From Fragilariopsis cylindrus CCMP1102 (Eukaryota > Bacillariophyta > Bacillariophyceae > Bacillariales > Bacillariaceae): 64,000 nt of DNA. The stretch covers positions 1-64,000 of the forward strand of contig FMBT01000494.1 of the NCBI GenBank assembly GCA_900095095.1, read 5' to 3'. The notes under the pieces were generated by a model. The model saw only the letters and a list, made by a program, of their open reading frames with translations. It did no database searches and had not been told where the DNA came from. Shown piece after piece: positions 46,260 to 56,520 of the stretch; within the stretch, counting starts at the first letter, position 1; the number at the start of each line of letters is the position of its first letter. The position numbers and the translations under genes were made by a program.

Positions 46260-46781
46260 AGATATTGAATTACAAAATAATTCCACCACGAAAAATGAAT
46301 TTCCTGTGTTAAATGTATATGTATAGTTCTCTTGCTGTGAGTGGTTTGTAATTATTTGGTGGCAGTGGCAGTGCAGTCGAAAAGAGAAAGAGAGAGAGAG
46401 AGAGAAGGTGACATTCTAAGGACTTGAAAGAGAAAAAACATACAATTAAGAATCAACTTTTATGTGACATATTCAGATTGAAAAAATATATCTATAATTT
46501 TATTCATATATTGCAGCAAGCTGCTCTCGTGTACTAAGCTTTATCAAATTCTTCGTTCAGTTAGAACAGCTAAGTCAATTTTTACTTGAACCATATTAAC
46601 ATTGAGCGATCGCATCGCATCGAATACTTCGTATTATTTGAAATCTCGACATCAAATTCCCAAAAAGCGATTACATAATCTCATTCCCGATCAGATTATA
46701 AACTGATTTCTCCACCATTAAAAAACGCTACCCCCCCCCCCCCACCCACCCCACTCCAAAACAAAAAAATACGACATTGTT
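46260..46781. other. Convergent intergenic spacer
   Basis: It contains a GA run near 46383-46406 and a C-rich homopolymer tract near 46731-46750. No gene seen. Confidence 0.55.
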
Positions 46782-48202
46782 TTATGGTGTGGCAATAATC
46801 TTGCTGATAACCTTCCGTATTTTCGTTTTCTCGGTTTCGTTAATACCCTTCGTTGTTAATAATGATGAAAGAGCTTCTATAGTACCTGCCTTCTCAATAA
46901 TAGTTCTTCTCTGATCATCATCGTGGTGGACGACCTCATTATTATTATCTGTACGCAATAATGCTCCATTCAGTAATTTGAGAACATTTTTTCGAATTTG
47001 TTCATTGGTGGGATATTCTTTCAAACTCATGACGCATACCGGTAACAGATTTTCGTAATCAGACGAACATTCATCCAATAGCTTTTTACGACAACATACT
47101 GCAAATAAACGAGTTGCACTTTTCAGTAATTTTTCTTCATTCTCACAGTAGCGACGGCCGCCACCTATCCAACTAACATTATTATTCTTTTCATTTTAAA
47201 TACTTCCAAGCATTTGGAAAGAATATTTTTATCTCTGAAATATTTCTTTGTCACATAATCATTATTATTGATGAGTACAATATTACTTACAGTATCGAAT
47301 ATGGCACGTACAATATCTAATGCAATAGGATGTTCATCAACAACGACTTTATTAAGTTCAGTGATATTCTTCATACCTAAATCAAGTACAGCGAGTGCCA
47401 GTTCTTGGCCCAGCAATTCACCACAATGATGTGTGATATTATTAAAACTGGATCCAATTTCACGAAGAATTCTAACTTTATTTTAACATCATTACTCCCA
47501 CTACTACTTCCGCCGCCGCCGCCGGTAGTAGTAGTATATTTGTGGTGTCCCCCGCAGCTTGAAGCAGAATTCGAATCCCATCACAATCTACCACAGCTGT
47601 TGCAATTTTGTAGCAATCTCTTTTATGGTTTCACCAGCATATGTCACCTGAGCAATCACACGGACCACAATTTCTATACATTCCAGACGAATCGTCGTCG
47701 TCGTCGTCGGCGCTGCTCCTCCTCCTCCACCGACGACGACATCTTCCATAATAGTAGTCTTCAGAAAGTCGACAATTCGAATAACTCCACCATATAGATA
47801 AAAATTCGTCAGGAAATTAGTATCCCTGGTATAGGCCCACTCAAATAATGTATCCAATGCTTCCAGTGATTCGTCACGGGAATAATGAACTCGATCCACC
47901 ACCTTACAAAGTTCTTCGGATAGTTCGATTGTCGTTGGTAACGTGACCTCTTTTTTATTATTATCGTCATGATCATCATCATCATCCTCATCATCGTCGT
48001 CGTCGATATACGGTCCCTTGTTGCTGTTTCGTTTTCCATTATTTATGACGAACCGTCTTGAAGAATCATAATAATCAATTGTAATTCTCCGTCGTCGTTT
48101 ATTATTATTCGACACAGATTCGGTGGAAGCTTCGTTAAATGTTTCGACGTAACTCCTTGTTGTAGTCTTACCATTTCCTCCTCGGGTGATACTGCTGGCC
48201 AT
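46782..48202 (-). pseudogene. Armadillo/HEAT-like helical-repeat protein, frame-broken
   Basis: The first ATG is at 48202 (MASSITRGGNGKTTTRSYVE). A basic and then strongly acidic N terminus precedes ARM-like helices: ELSEELCKVVDRVHYSRDES, IRIVDFLKTTI and LECIEIVVRVIAQVTYAGET. The frame then changes to ATAVVDCDGIRILLQAAGDT (about 47610). It changes again to VRILREIGSSFNNITHHCGE and ELALAVLDLGMKNITELNKV (47470-47380). It changes once more to CENEEKLLKSATRLFAVCCR and the C-terminal SSDYENLLPVCVMSLKEYPT, IRKNVLKLLNGALLRTDNNN, AGTIEALSSLLTTKG (47160-46782). The amphipathic paired helices are typical of ARM-fold adaptor proteins. Three or four frame changes without splice sites mean a pseudogene or sequence errors. 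Partners unknown. Confidence 0.55.
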
Positions 48203-48639
48203 TTTTTTTTGTATAAATCTTGTTTTCGAATGCTTTATTTTATAGTAAGTCCATCGAATACACAACAAAAATATTGTTGAACAATACAAGAAATTTAAAA
48301 GGCGAAAGCGTGTCAAGAATGAATCACGAACAAGCCCATTAACGGCTAGTAAGTCACCCTGACATTCCGATTTGATAATTGTAGCGCGCAGAGAATGATT
48401 CCTTTTTTACAGCTTTAACACTCCTTGAATAATTTTTGAATTCGGTCAAAACACGATTGATTCAATTTTGTCTCTGTGCGCATTTTCCGGTGGAGGAAGT
48501 ACAGGTAACGTTACCGTTATTTTTTATTTTCCAAAAAATTTAAACCACAGTTCGATCATTCATTTCGTATCGTTCATTTCAACAGCTTTCTATTCATCTT
48601 AGCACTACCTTATCATCGCCGAAAAATCACTACCTCGCC
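48203..48639. other. Divergent promoter region with perfect palindrome
   Basis: GGTAACGTTACC, a perfect 12-base palindrome, lies at 48504-48515, about 130 bases before the RING gene start. The rest is AT-rich. Confidence 0.55.
48504..48515. promoter_or_regulatory. Candidate promoter palindrome GGTAACGTTACC
   Basis: The same GGTAACGTTA core occurs at 26891-26900 and 28575-28584, in each case 90-250 bases upstream of a coding start. Function is inferred from position and symmetry only. Confidence 0.35.
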
Positions 48640-49230
48640 ATGTCGAAAACAAACGAAAGCTCCCTGAAAAGCTCGGAATCCGTACCTCCTCCTATTTGTG
48701 CTATGTGTCTCGAAAATCTTCCTGGTCAAAATGATTACTGTAAAACATCTTGTGGTCACGAGTTCCACCTAAGCTGCATGCTTACGTATACGGCCAAAAT
48801 AGGAGCCTTGAGATGTGTCGAAGCAACATCGGTTATGTGTCCATTATGCAGAAAGGAACTGCATAATATCCCCCGAGACATCGATCGATGTTTGTCGCGG
48901 TTCAGTTCTTTGTCAGGGTTCAGTTTCGATGGAAGTACAGCAGCCGTAGCGGCACCATCATTCCCTTTCGGTGCAAGCACAACAGCCGCACCGGCACCCG
49001 CGGTAGCATCTTCAACAACGCCGTCTACTACTATTAATAATTCTCGTGATTTTACAGCAGACGTAGCGCAACTTTCATTCCTTTTCGGTGCAAGCATAAC
49101 AGCCGCACCGGCACCCGCGGTAGCATCTTCAACAACGATAGGAAACATGGCGGACGACGATCCTTTCACCTTTGTTGAAACTGTTGACGATGCTCTCGAA
49201 TGTGAATTGAATTTAATTGGATTGGATTGA
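48640..49230 (+). CDS. RING-type zinc finger protein with internal repeat
   Basis: 196 residues. Residues 22-71 form a RING-H2-like finger: CAMC, then CKTSCGHEFHLSC, then a longer loop and CPLC. This gives the eight zinc ligands C-C-C-H-H-C-C-C, with a somewhat long spacing before the last pair. Such domains usually act as E3 ubiquitin ligases. After it, a Ser/Ala/Pro region contains two near-identical copies of FGASTTAAPAPAVASSTT (about 48968-49020 and 49088-49139), a recent tandem duplication. The C terminus is acidic (MADDDPFTFVETVDDALECE). The ATG follows a GCC context. RING call is good; the substrate is unknown. Confidence 0.85.
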   Translation: MSKTNESSLKSSESVPPPICAMCLENLPGQNDYCKTSCGHEFHLSCMLTYTAKIGALRCVEATSVMCPLCRKELHNIPRDIDRCLSRFSSLSGFSFDGSTAAVAAPSFPFGASTTAAPAPAVASSTTPSTTINNSRDFTADVAQLSFLFGASITAAPAPAVASSTTIGNMADDDPFTFVETVDDALECELNLIGLD

Positions 49231-49546
49231 ATTGAATTGAATTGAATCATTTAAGCATTGAGGAGGATGACTAATTTACACAGCCTCATTGGGTTGACCT
49301 CTTGACATGTCACTCATGCTAGGAATGCTAAATTGGAATACATTCTTGCCACAAAGGCGGGACTGCCTATCATTATCACATATCCAATAGATGCAGCTCC
49401 GTCTACTAGTAGGATGTAGTAGGAATTAATTTTCAAGTTTTACTTCGTCCCCCAATGCGTTTTTGCATACTTAAATATAATACTCAAATTCACATAGTTC
49501 TAGTAGTATCATTATCATTTATATTATTCTACAATACTACCGTATC
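49231..49546. other. Intergenic spacer
   Basis: Starts with GAATT pentamers after the RING stop codon (49216-49247). No gene seen. Confidence 0.6.
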
Positions 49547-50146
49547 ATGCCGTGGAGAAAGTGTTATACCTGTGATTATCATCTTGACTACAAGAATGAT
49601 ACAGAACGATATAGAGTTGATGGGGAATGCAATTATTGTGCTGGTGAAGGAATTTGTCGTGAATGCAAAACGAAGTGTTATGATTGCAACGGTATAGAAT
49701 GTTGCGACAATTGTTGCCGTGGGTATTTTGATCCTAACATTGGTGTCATATGTGAAGAATGCGTTGGGGATCTAATCTCATGCGAAGGACCGTGCAAGAA
49801 AAAACTTTGCAAGGAATGTATCGGACACTGTTTGACACGATGCAAGAATTGTGACGATGACTGCTGTAAGGATTGTGTCGGCAACAACGACTATTCTTTG
49901 CAATGTTGCGGGTATAAATTCTGTAAGAATTGTCTAGAGGAACATGTGGATGTGGAATCATTTGATGGAAAAGGTCGATGTGAGTATAATCCGGATTATC
50001 TCAAAGAAGAAGACGAGTATGAGAAAAGACTAGAATCACTTCATTTCAAAGAAGGGGATGACGAGTATGAGGAAGAAAGCGTTCAAGAAAAAGTCCAAGA
50101 TAGAGTGTCGGAAGTGGATTTGACTGCGGGTAACGAGATACGGTGA
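49547..50146 (+). CDS. 29-cysteine zinc-binding-type protein of unknown family
   Basis: 199 residues, one exon, ATG at 49547. The first 145 residues hold 29 cysteines, mostly in C-x2-C pairs: CYTC, CNYC, CREC, CYDC, CCDNCC, CEEC, CKEC, CKNC, CCKDC, CKNC. Three or four repeats of the form C-x2-C-x(4-9)-C-x2-C are stacked, which suggests consecutive treble-clef, B-box or RING-like zinc sites. The C-terminal 50 residues are acidic with charged helices (LKEEDEYEKRLESLHFKEGD). There is no signal peptide, so a cytosolic or nuclear zinc protein is more likely than a disulfide-rich secreted one. The neighbouring RING gene on the same strand could be a distant relative, but I see no clear alignment. 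I do not recognise the family. Confidence 0.75.
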   Translation: MPWRKCYTCDYHLDYKNDTERYRVDGECNYCAGEGICRECKTKCYDCNGIECCDNCCRGYFDPNIGVICEECVGDLISCEGPCKKKLCKECIGHCLTRCKNCDDDCCKDCVGNNDYSLQCCGYKFCKNCLEEHVDVESFDGKGRCEYNPDYLKEEDEYEKRLESLHFKEGDDEYEEESVQEKVQDRVSEVDLTAGNEIR

Positions 50147-50659
50147 ACAAGGAGGAAGCGTTCTTCAGCGGTATAAACGTGTTCGAAGCTTTCGTGGGTG
50201 GTGTCGTTTCTTGTGTTCGTGTTTGCATCGCGTCCTGTATAAAATAGCTTGCTGTTATGGGATTTTGTTCATGAAATTATTATTACTGTAACAAAAGCAC
50301 AACTACATAGTGATGTTATTAATTCCAATTAGAGTGAGTAAAAAAAGAATATTAATTAAGATTCGATTTCTTTTTGTTTGGTCGACAAGTACATTTTTAA
50401 TTCTTCTCCTCCCACAACGATCTATGATTGTATCTTTATAAATAATATTCAAGTGATTTTTATGAAAAAGTTGATGTTGATGTGTGTGTGAAAAATGTAT
50501 CTTTATATGTATATTATAGTGATTTCTATTGTTAGAATATTTCTATGGATTGTGTATGTGTATGTGTAGGACCTCTATGATGATGATGTAGGTCATATGT
50601 TACTATGTTTGTTTGTTTGTCTGTTCTGTTCTGTTCTGTTAGTTAGTTTGTTCCTTTAT
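50147..50659. other. Convergent intergenic spacer
   Basis: AT-rich with short TG and TGTTC repeats near 50609-50640. No gene recognised. Confidence 0.55.
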
Positions 50660-51955
50660 TTATTGGCGACTACTCGTTTTGTTGTTGTTATCGCCACCCC
50701 CGTGCAGCGATGCCACCAATCGCTTGGCATAATCTTTATTTTGAATCGTGTTTTGTTTGATCGTCGTTCCCGTATTATTTTTCATCATTGCTGCCACATC
50801 CCGTTCAATCAAACTTTCTCTCCAGGTGGTACGTAATTTCGTATTTGCGACACCACCAATACTATATCCTGGAATGATTCGTGCAATACGTGCCGCGATG
50901 ACCGGTGCGACACCCTGATATAATTGTCTGGTACGATCGAATGTGGCCTGGGATGTAGTCATCCCTTTTAAATTTCGATTGTACATATCTAAACCCAAAT
51001 ATTGGAATGGACCAGCAATGAATTGTGCTAATACCGGTAATCCGATTTGACAGATATTATGTGCACGATCTTTGTCCATCCCCTGATGTTCCACTAACAT
51101 CGGTGATACAATATCCGGCAATAAGAATGAGGAACCAATGACACTCAAATCTCTCATCATCCATAATGCGTAGGTCGATCTGGGAAAGCTTGCTGCTGTG
51201 GAAGAAGAAGAACCAGAAAACATTCGTGCATAGGCACGATCCTTCATCATACTTGTTCCACTATTCACAACTGTTGTACCCACAAATGCACCCAATTTGA
51301 ACATCCCTAAGTTATTCGTCGTAGTCTGCTTTTGATCACCGACGGAAGATGCGGACGACGATGATGATGATAATGAACTAGATCGATCATTACTATATGT
51401 CACATGTTCTTCTAATGTTTTAAATGCATTTGCTGTGGTATAAGTGGCACTATATACCGCCCACATCAGTAAGAACGTTGGTGATTTAATATATTCCACA
51501 GGATTTCTTGCCATAGACTTGATAGAATTTATACCGGATTTTATTATGGTATTCGATCCAGCTGCGGATTCGACAATTGCCTTATCCACCACCGTTAAAA
51601 ATGGACTCACACAAAATGTCACACCAGTGGCAACCATTGCATCACCAATAAGTTTAGATCCTAAATGTGTGGATGCAGCTGTTACTGTTGAAATTGAAAC
51701 TGTTGTTTGTTTCTGTTTTGGTCTTAATCGTTTCTTGATTTTGATATCAGTATCGGAAGAAGGAGCAAGTACGGATATCCTTCTGGGTAGTTCCGATGTT
51801 GTGGTAGATGAGAATAATTTATTATTCGTCCAATTTGGTATTATGTCAATGATATTGACTGGATGATGAACTACGGACGTTGCCAACAACGCATTATTAT
51901 TTGATGTTATTGACGACGTTGATGTCGTTGTTGAAGTTGCTGTTGATGAAGTCAT
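50660..51955 (-). CDS. Divergent mitochondrial-carrier-like (SLC25-like) membrane protein
   Basis: 431 residues, one exon. A Ser/Thr-rich N-terminal 90 residues could be a mitochondrial or other targeting region. The membrane part has LIGDAMVATGVTFCVSPFLT, PTFLLMWAVYSATYTTANAF, LGAFVGTTVVNSGTSMMKDR, STYALWMMRDLSVIGSSFLL, GLPVLAQFIAGPFQYLGLDM and GVAPVIAARIARIIPGYSIG. The spacing of these helices resembles the six-helix carrier fold. The order VNSxTSxxKDxAxARMF, then RSxxLWxxRD, then FxxGPxxLLGLDxYNR, is also found in fungal carrier-like orphans. Canonical PxD/ExxK/R motifs are degenerate (SPFLTVVDK, GPFQYLGLD). The substrate is unknown and it may not be an active transporter. The C terminus is polar. 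Confidence 0.68.
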   Translation of the reverse strand: MTSSTATSTTTSTSSITSNNNALLATSVVHHPVNIIDIIPNWTNNKLFSSTTTSELPRRISVLAPSSDTDIKIKKRLRPKQKQTTVSISTVTAASTHLGSKLIGDAMVATGVTFCVSPFLTVVDKAIVESAAGSNTIIKSGINSIKSMARNPVEYIKSPTFLLMWAVYSATYTTANAFKTLEEHVTYSNDRSSSLSSSSSSASSVGDQKQTTTNNLGMFKLGAFVGTTVVNSGTSMMKDRAYARMFSGSSSSTAASFPRSTYALWMMRDLSVIGSSFLLPDIVSPMLVEHQGMDKDRAHNICQIGLPVLAQFIAGPFQYLGLDMYNRNLKGMTTSQATFDRTRQLYQGVAPVIAARIARIIPGYSIGGVANTKLRTTWRESLIERDVAAMMKNNTGTTIKQNTIQNKDYAKRLVASLHGGGDNNNKTSSRQ

Positions 51956-52636
51956 GATATACAGTACAGTAGTATTTGGGATGTTTGTTTGTTTATGTTT
52001 GTTTGTTTGTTGTTATTACCAGTAAAGAACCTAAGGTGAGAACAGGAAAAAAACTAAATTGTGAGGACAAATTCTTGAATTCTCATGTGTTTTTTCCTTC
52101 TTTCCCTTAGCATGTCTTCGGGGGGAGGAAGTAAAAGCGAGTTTTCAACATGGCGAATGACGACGACGGTTCGGAGTCGTTCATTCGTATCATTGTCTGC
52201 GCTGTCATTTTGGACAAACTACTAGTAGATTTCTTGCACGTTCGTGGAAATGCAAACCACATACTGGTCGCACACGATGCGCATCAACTTCAAAAAGGCG
52301 CAGGACGTGAATTTTGGAGGAAATAACTCGAAGTGAAAAGCTCGTGAGAGGTTTGGTTACTTCTGATTGGCTCATTCTTGAGGAGAAATGGCGATGTGGT
52401 TTGCAAAATTCTTTCACTTTATGGTAGATTCCTGCATGCTTTTTTTGGCGCCGCAGCTAGCGATGATTGAGTTGTCCCGAATGACAAATCCATACGATTA
52501 AACTCGACATAAACGTGCTTTTGTCGTGTAAGCAGTTCCAGTAAGTTAGAGGAGCATTATTTGTCCGTGAGGTTTTTTGTACCCTGCTTGTGCGTATCTG
52601 TGACTACTTTTGAACGGAATAGCGAATGATGGAATC
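51956..52636. other. Intergenic spacer left of the transposon
   Basis: GTTT repeats near 51981-52010 and a TACAGTACAGTA word near 51960 lie in the promoter side of the carrier-like gene. No gene seen. Confidence 0.5.
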
Positions 52637-52864
52637 TTGATATCAGAAAATCTCGGTTTGTGATCATGCCCAAATTTTTACTAGTATTTGTTTAGTCTAG
52701 TATATAACAACAACTTTAGCATCAAGTGTATACACCTAAAGGGTCATTTTTTTTGAAAAATAAACTATGAAGTTTACAATTGACCTATTTTATGGAGAAC
52801 TGTTATATTCCTTAGTCTCTTAAGCCTACTGGTATCTCACAATGTAGGCTCACACACAGCACAC
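52637..52864 (+). repeat. Left terminal inverted repeat of the PiggyBac-type element
   Basis: Pairs with 56283-56520 on the opposite strand over roughly 200 bases with substitutions and small gaps. Outer sequence TTGATATCAGAAA resembles TTAATATAGAAAC at the right end. Confidence 0.75.
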
Positions 52865-52877
52865 ATTTTAGGGATTT

Positions 52878-52913
52878 AACAGGATTCCTGTTATGGCTCG
52901 CCACAGCGAGCCA
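52878..52913. repeat. Two adjacent small hairpins inside the left end
   Basis: ACAGGATTCCTGT (52880-52892 approx.) is an inverted repeat of six bases around one T. TGGCTCG (52894-52900) pairs with CGAGCCA (52907-52913) around a six-base loop. They sit just inside the left inverted repeat and could be transposase-binding or structural sites; that is inference. Confidence 0.55.
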
Positions 52914-53474
52914 CTTTTTGGGGTCAATTTTTTGTAGGGGCATATTTCCCTCAAAAAATGGACTTACACCCCCTATTGAGACACAGTACATCTCCGTTCA
53001 AAGACACGTGCTTTCTTATTAAGTTAAAATAACTCCCAGTGGCTAAGTATGGGGTCTTACTACTCCGGCAGCTGCAGTCCTAAATAAAATTCGGAAGAGC
53101 ATGTGTTCAAATATAGAGAGTCGAAAAACGTGCCGCGCAACCCTCTTTTTGTTCAATATTATTATGTGACTCACACCCAAGATTCAAAATTTGAAAAATT
53201 ATTCAACTCACACGAAAAAGAGGCAATCAACGCATGGAAAATATGGATGAAATGGTCAGTCTTGTAAACTTTTGAGAAAATAACTAGCAAAATTTACTAA
53301 CAAATCCTTTTTTTCAACTAAATATTTCAAATTTTCATACTAACTAACTACTAGCTTCAAATATTTTAGTCACTAGCTGTTTTCGTAACTTTACCACGCA
53401 TTTTGGTTGATTTTCTTCACTTTACAATTCCATTAGAAATATAATCAAAATATTTGGAGTAAAATGGCAATAAA

Positions 53475-55040
53475 ATGCCTCCTAGAAGACGCCCAATCAG
53501 TGTCGAATGGGCCAAATCATTAGTAGGACTGTCTATGAAGGTCCCTGATTACTGGTGGGATGGTTGCAAAGGCTATAAGCTAAATGATGGTGTTATTGAT
53601 TCATATTGTGAAATCAGTCAACGCTGGAATTTATTATTAGATACTAAAGAAGATGATGCTCTCTACCTCATGGCATATGAGGCTATCTATAAGTATGCAG
53701 ACTTTGATTCCTCCACTTACAACGAGTTCCAACTAACACAACAACTTATTCGAGATGGTGATGATGAAATAGAAACAGAAACAAAAAAATATTATAGAAC
53801 AGAAGCTGAGGAATGGGATGAAATTGTTATTGATGATGTTGATGATAGTGGTGGACGTCCAATCGAGCCGCTTGAATGGGAAGGAGATGAAGAGTTCACT
53901 ATTAAGATAACCGATGAAGAGGTGGAGATGTTAATGGATGAAAGGAAAGAGATCAGGTTTGAGAAGGTATTTCAATGGTGTTGTCCTAGGTTTGGTGATG
54001 ATGATGATCAAACTCTGTTTGAATTTCAAGCTGCTAGGATGCGAAACTATATGAGGAAGCGAGTTCTTGAAAATGGTTACAAGCCAAGGTACTATACAGG
54101 AGATAAAGTAATAACTGGAGACCATGTGGCTCGATTCTATGGAGCTTGTTTGTGTAGAATGATCCATGGAGGTCGATCGATTGATCAGATATTTTCAACA
54201 AGAGAGATAATGGATGCTGTTCCATCGATTAGAGAAGCAATGACTAAAGCTTGTTTGGAGGATCTTACTTCATGCTTGCACTACAGTGACGATTGGGATC
54301 CAGAGTGTGGTAGTGATTGGGATGACATATATGATGATCCAAAAGTTGTTGCACCACCAGGCACTGCAAAGCATCGATTGAAACATGGTCTATTGGAAGA
54401 TGGGTATTATAATAAGGTATGTACTGTATATGTTGTTGTTGTTGTTGTTTCGAATTGATTACTAACCTACCTTCCTTCTTCTTCTTCTTCTTCTTTCAAG
54501 AGGTGGCAAGCTATTGTCAACTTTGGCAAGTGAATTACTACAGATGAGAGTAGAGTTGGAGGCTGGTATCATAGTTGTATGACAATTGGACCTGAACCAA
54601 AACCGATTCGAACTGGAGCTACTATTCATACTGTCTGTATCACTACAGGTCCTCTCAGTACATACAAGTTGTTTGCTAGGGTCTATGGTGGTCAATTCGA
54701 TGAAGATATTAAAGAGGTCAATGATTATGGGAAATACAAGATGATCTCTCTCTATGACCTTATGCTTGATCCTTACAAGCATAAGGGTCATTGTGTTGTC
54801 ATGGATTCTGCTTACATGAGTGATGCCATGTGTCAAGTTGGAAGAGAAGAATGGAAAATCAACATGGTTGGTACTTGTCAAACCAATCGGACTGGTGCTG
54901 GTAGTCTTGGTAAGGCGACTGTGGCAGCAAGAGGTATTAAAGTGGGTAATGGTACTGATGGTGCTAATGATACAGCAAACATACTTTTGAACATAGGAAA
55001 AGTAGTACTACAAGAAATTCAGATAAAAATAGTGTTATGA
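53475..55040 (+). pseudogene. PiggyBac-type transposase remnant, two exons, nonsense and truncated
   Basis: Exon 1 (53475-54416, 314 codons, MPPRRRPISVEWAKSLVGLS) has a long acidic stretch. An 84-base intron (GTATGT...TTTCAAG) joins it to exon 2 at 54501 (RWQAIVNFGK). The next codon is TGA at 54531-54533, where PiggyBac relatives have Trp (TGG). The catalytic core then continues in the same frame: ITTDESRVGGWYHS (first Asp), PKPIRTGATIHTVC, GHCVVMDSAYMSDAM (second Asp) and INMVGTCQTNRTGAG. After GIKVG the protein ends at 55040 in unrelated sequence, so the third Asp and the Cys-rich C terminus are missing. The gene cannot make an active DDD transposase. Family call is strong from the DES..GW and DSAY motifs. 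Confidence 0.85.
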
Positions 55041-56282
55041 TACGTATTTTAATTATAGGTAGTAAAGGATATATATATGTATGTATTTGTTTGACATTTT
55101 TATTCTAATTGCAATTAAAACTAGGTTGAAATAAAGCCGCACCTCGCACCTGTATTGCTAATTGTTACGGGCCCAGAGGGACTGTGATTTCAGTTTAACT
55201 GGTTTTTAGTAGTTGCAACGGAGAATAGTTTTAGTATTATTGGTGCAATCACTGTCAGAGAATAAGTGTCGACTGTTGTTTGGTTTGTTTTCTTTTTTTC
55301 TTTTGATGTTCCTATAATAAACAACAAGAAGACATACACACTAGGTAGTAGTTCTAACTAGATCTTTTCATTCATACAAGCTTCCATCTCTGCTTCAGTA
55401 ACAGTCTCGAGTTTCTTTCCTTCTACCAGGTATAAATTTTTACTCATATTTCGACTGTGAAATTCAAGTAACCATTATTTGCTCGGTAGTTGCTTTGCTT
55501 GCAGGAGATGTATCCAGCTTAGGTGTGAGCAAAAGTGGAAAACCCTATTTTGGGACCTAAATGGCCCATTTTTGGTTAATGCGGCCTCCATAGAAACCTA
55601 AGAATTATGTGGACCTTGTAGGTATAGATATAATGGATGCTAGTATACCTGACCCATCTGGTGTTGTCCTCTGCAACCCTTTCAAATGAGATTTTTTGTG
55701 TCCATTTCTGATCAATAATCATCCTGTTGTTTTTGTGCCTTCCACAACAGTGAAATGAATTTCATTCTGCAATTACTCTATGTGGCTGCTAGTGCACCCT
55801 GCCCATCTGGGGCCGTCATCCACACTAATACTCATAAAATAAACTAACCCACCTAAAGCCCCCGTTAATAGGGCCTCTGGTTCACTTGGCACACCTCGTG
55901 CAATTTTTTTTTGTGGATTTTAGCTAATATAGGGTAAAAATCAGATTTTGGCCTTGGCAAAGAAGGTAAACCCCTGTTCACCCATGTCGTCTGGCAGGCA
56001 TATAAAGATTAAGCATATAATGGGTTATATAAATTTTCTCCAGAAAAAGTCCTTCTAGCAAAAATAATAGCTGCAAGAAATTAACAAGTAACATTGTGCG
56101 TTAGAGGCTAGTCATTGTACATGAATGTGTGCATGAACTGAAGGAGCGCCAACAGCACATTTTTGAACCATTATTTATTATACACATGGTAAGGTAGAGG
56201 AAGTCTCCCTGACCAAAAAGAAGCACTTTCTTGGAAGTTCTACCCTGCTTTGTGTCCTGAACAAGATATCTCATAAAAAGAT
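55041..56282. other. Non-coding interior of the transposon
   Basis: AT-rich DNA between the truncated transposase and the right inverted repeat. An 89-codon minus-strand open frame (56101-56370) overlaps the repeat and shows no domain. No second transposon gene is seen. Confidence 0.5.
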
Positions 56283-56520
56283 GCTGTGTGCTGTGTGTGA
56301 GCCTACATTGTGAGATACCAGTAGGCTTACAAGACAAACAGATATAACAATTTTCCATCCAATAGGTCAATTGTAAACTTCACAGTTTATTTTTCCAAAA
56401 AAAATGAGGTTTTAGGTGTACTATATATTTGATGCTAAAGTTATTATCACATACTGTACTACTAGTCCGCTAACCACAAATACTTGTAAATTTTTTTGCA
56501 TGATTTAGTTTCTATATTAA
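56283..56520 (-). repeat. Right terminal inverted repeat of the PiggyBac-type element
   Basis: Reverse complement of 52637-52864 with moderate divergence, ending in TTAA at 56517-56520. Confidence 0.75.

Larger units (their letters stand above)
52637..56520 (+). mobile_element. Dead PiggyBac-type DNA transposon with long inverted repeats
   Basis: Imperfect terminal inverted repeats of about 200 bases flank a PiggyBac-like transposase gene. The left arm (52663-52864) read forwards matches the right arm (56283-56504) read as reverse complement. Shared words include AGCCTACATTGTGAGATACC, AGGTCAATTGTAAACTTCA, AACTTTAGCATCAA and AGTATTTGT. Just outside, the right end has TTAA (56517-56520), the PiggyBac target site, and the left end has TTGA (52637-52640), readable as a mutated TTAA. 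Internal non-coding DNA flanks the transposase on both sides. The element is inactive by the nonsense codon and the missing C-terminal part of the transposase. End points are approximate. Confidence 0.75.
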
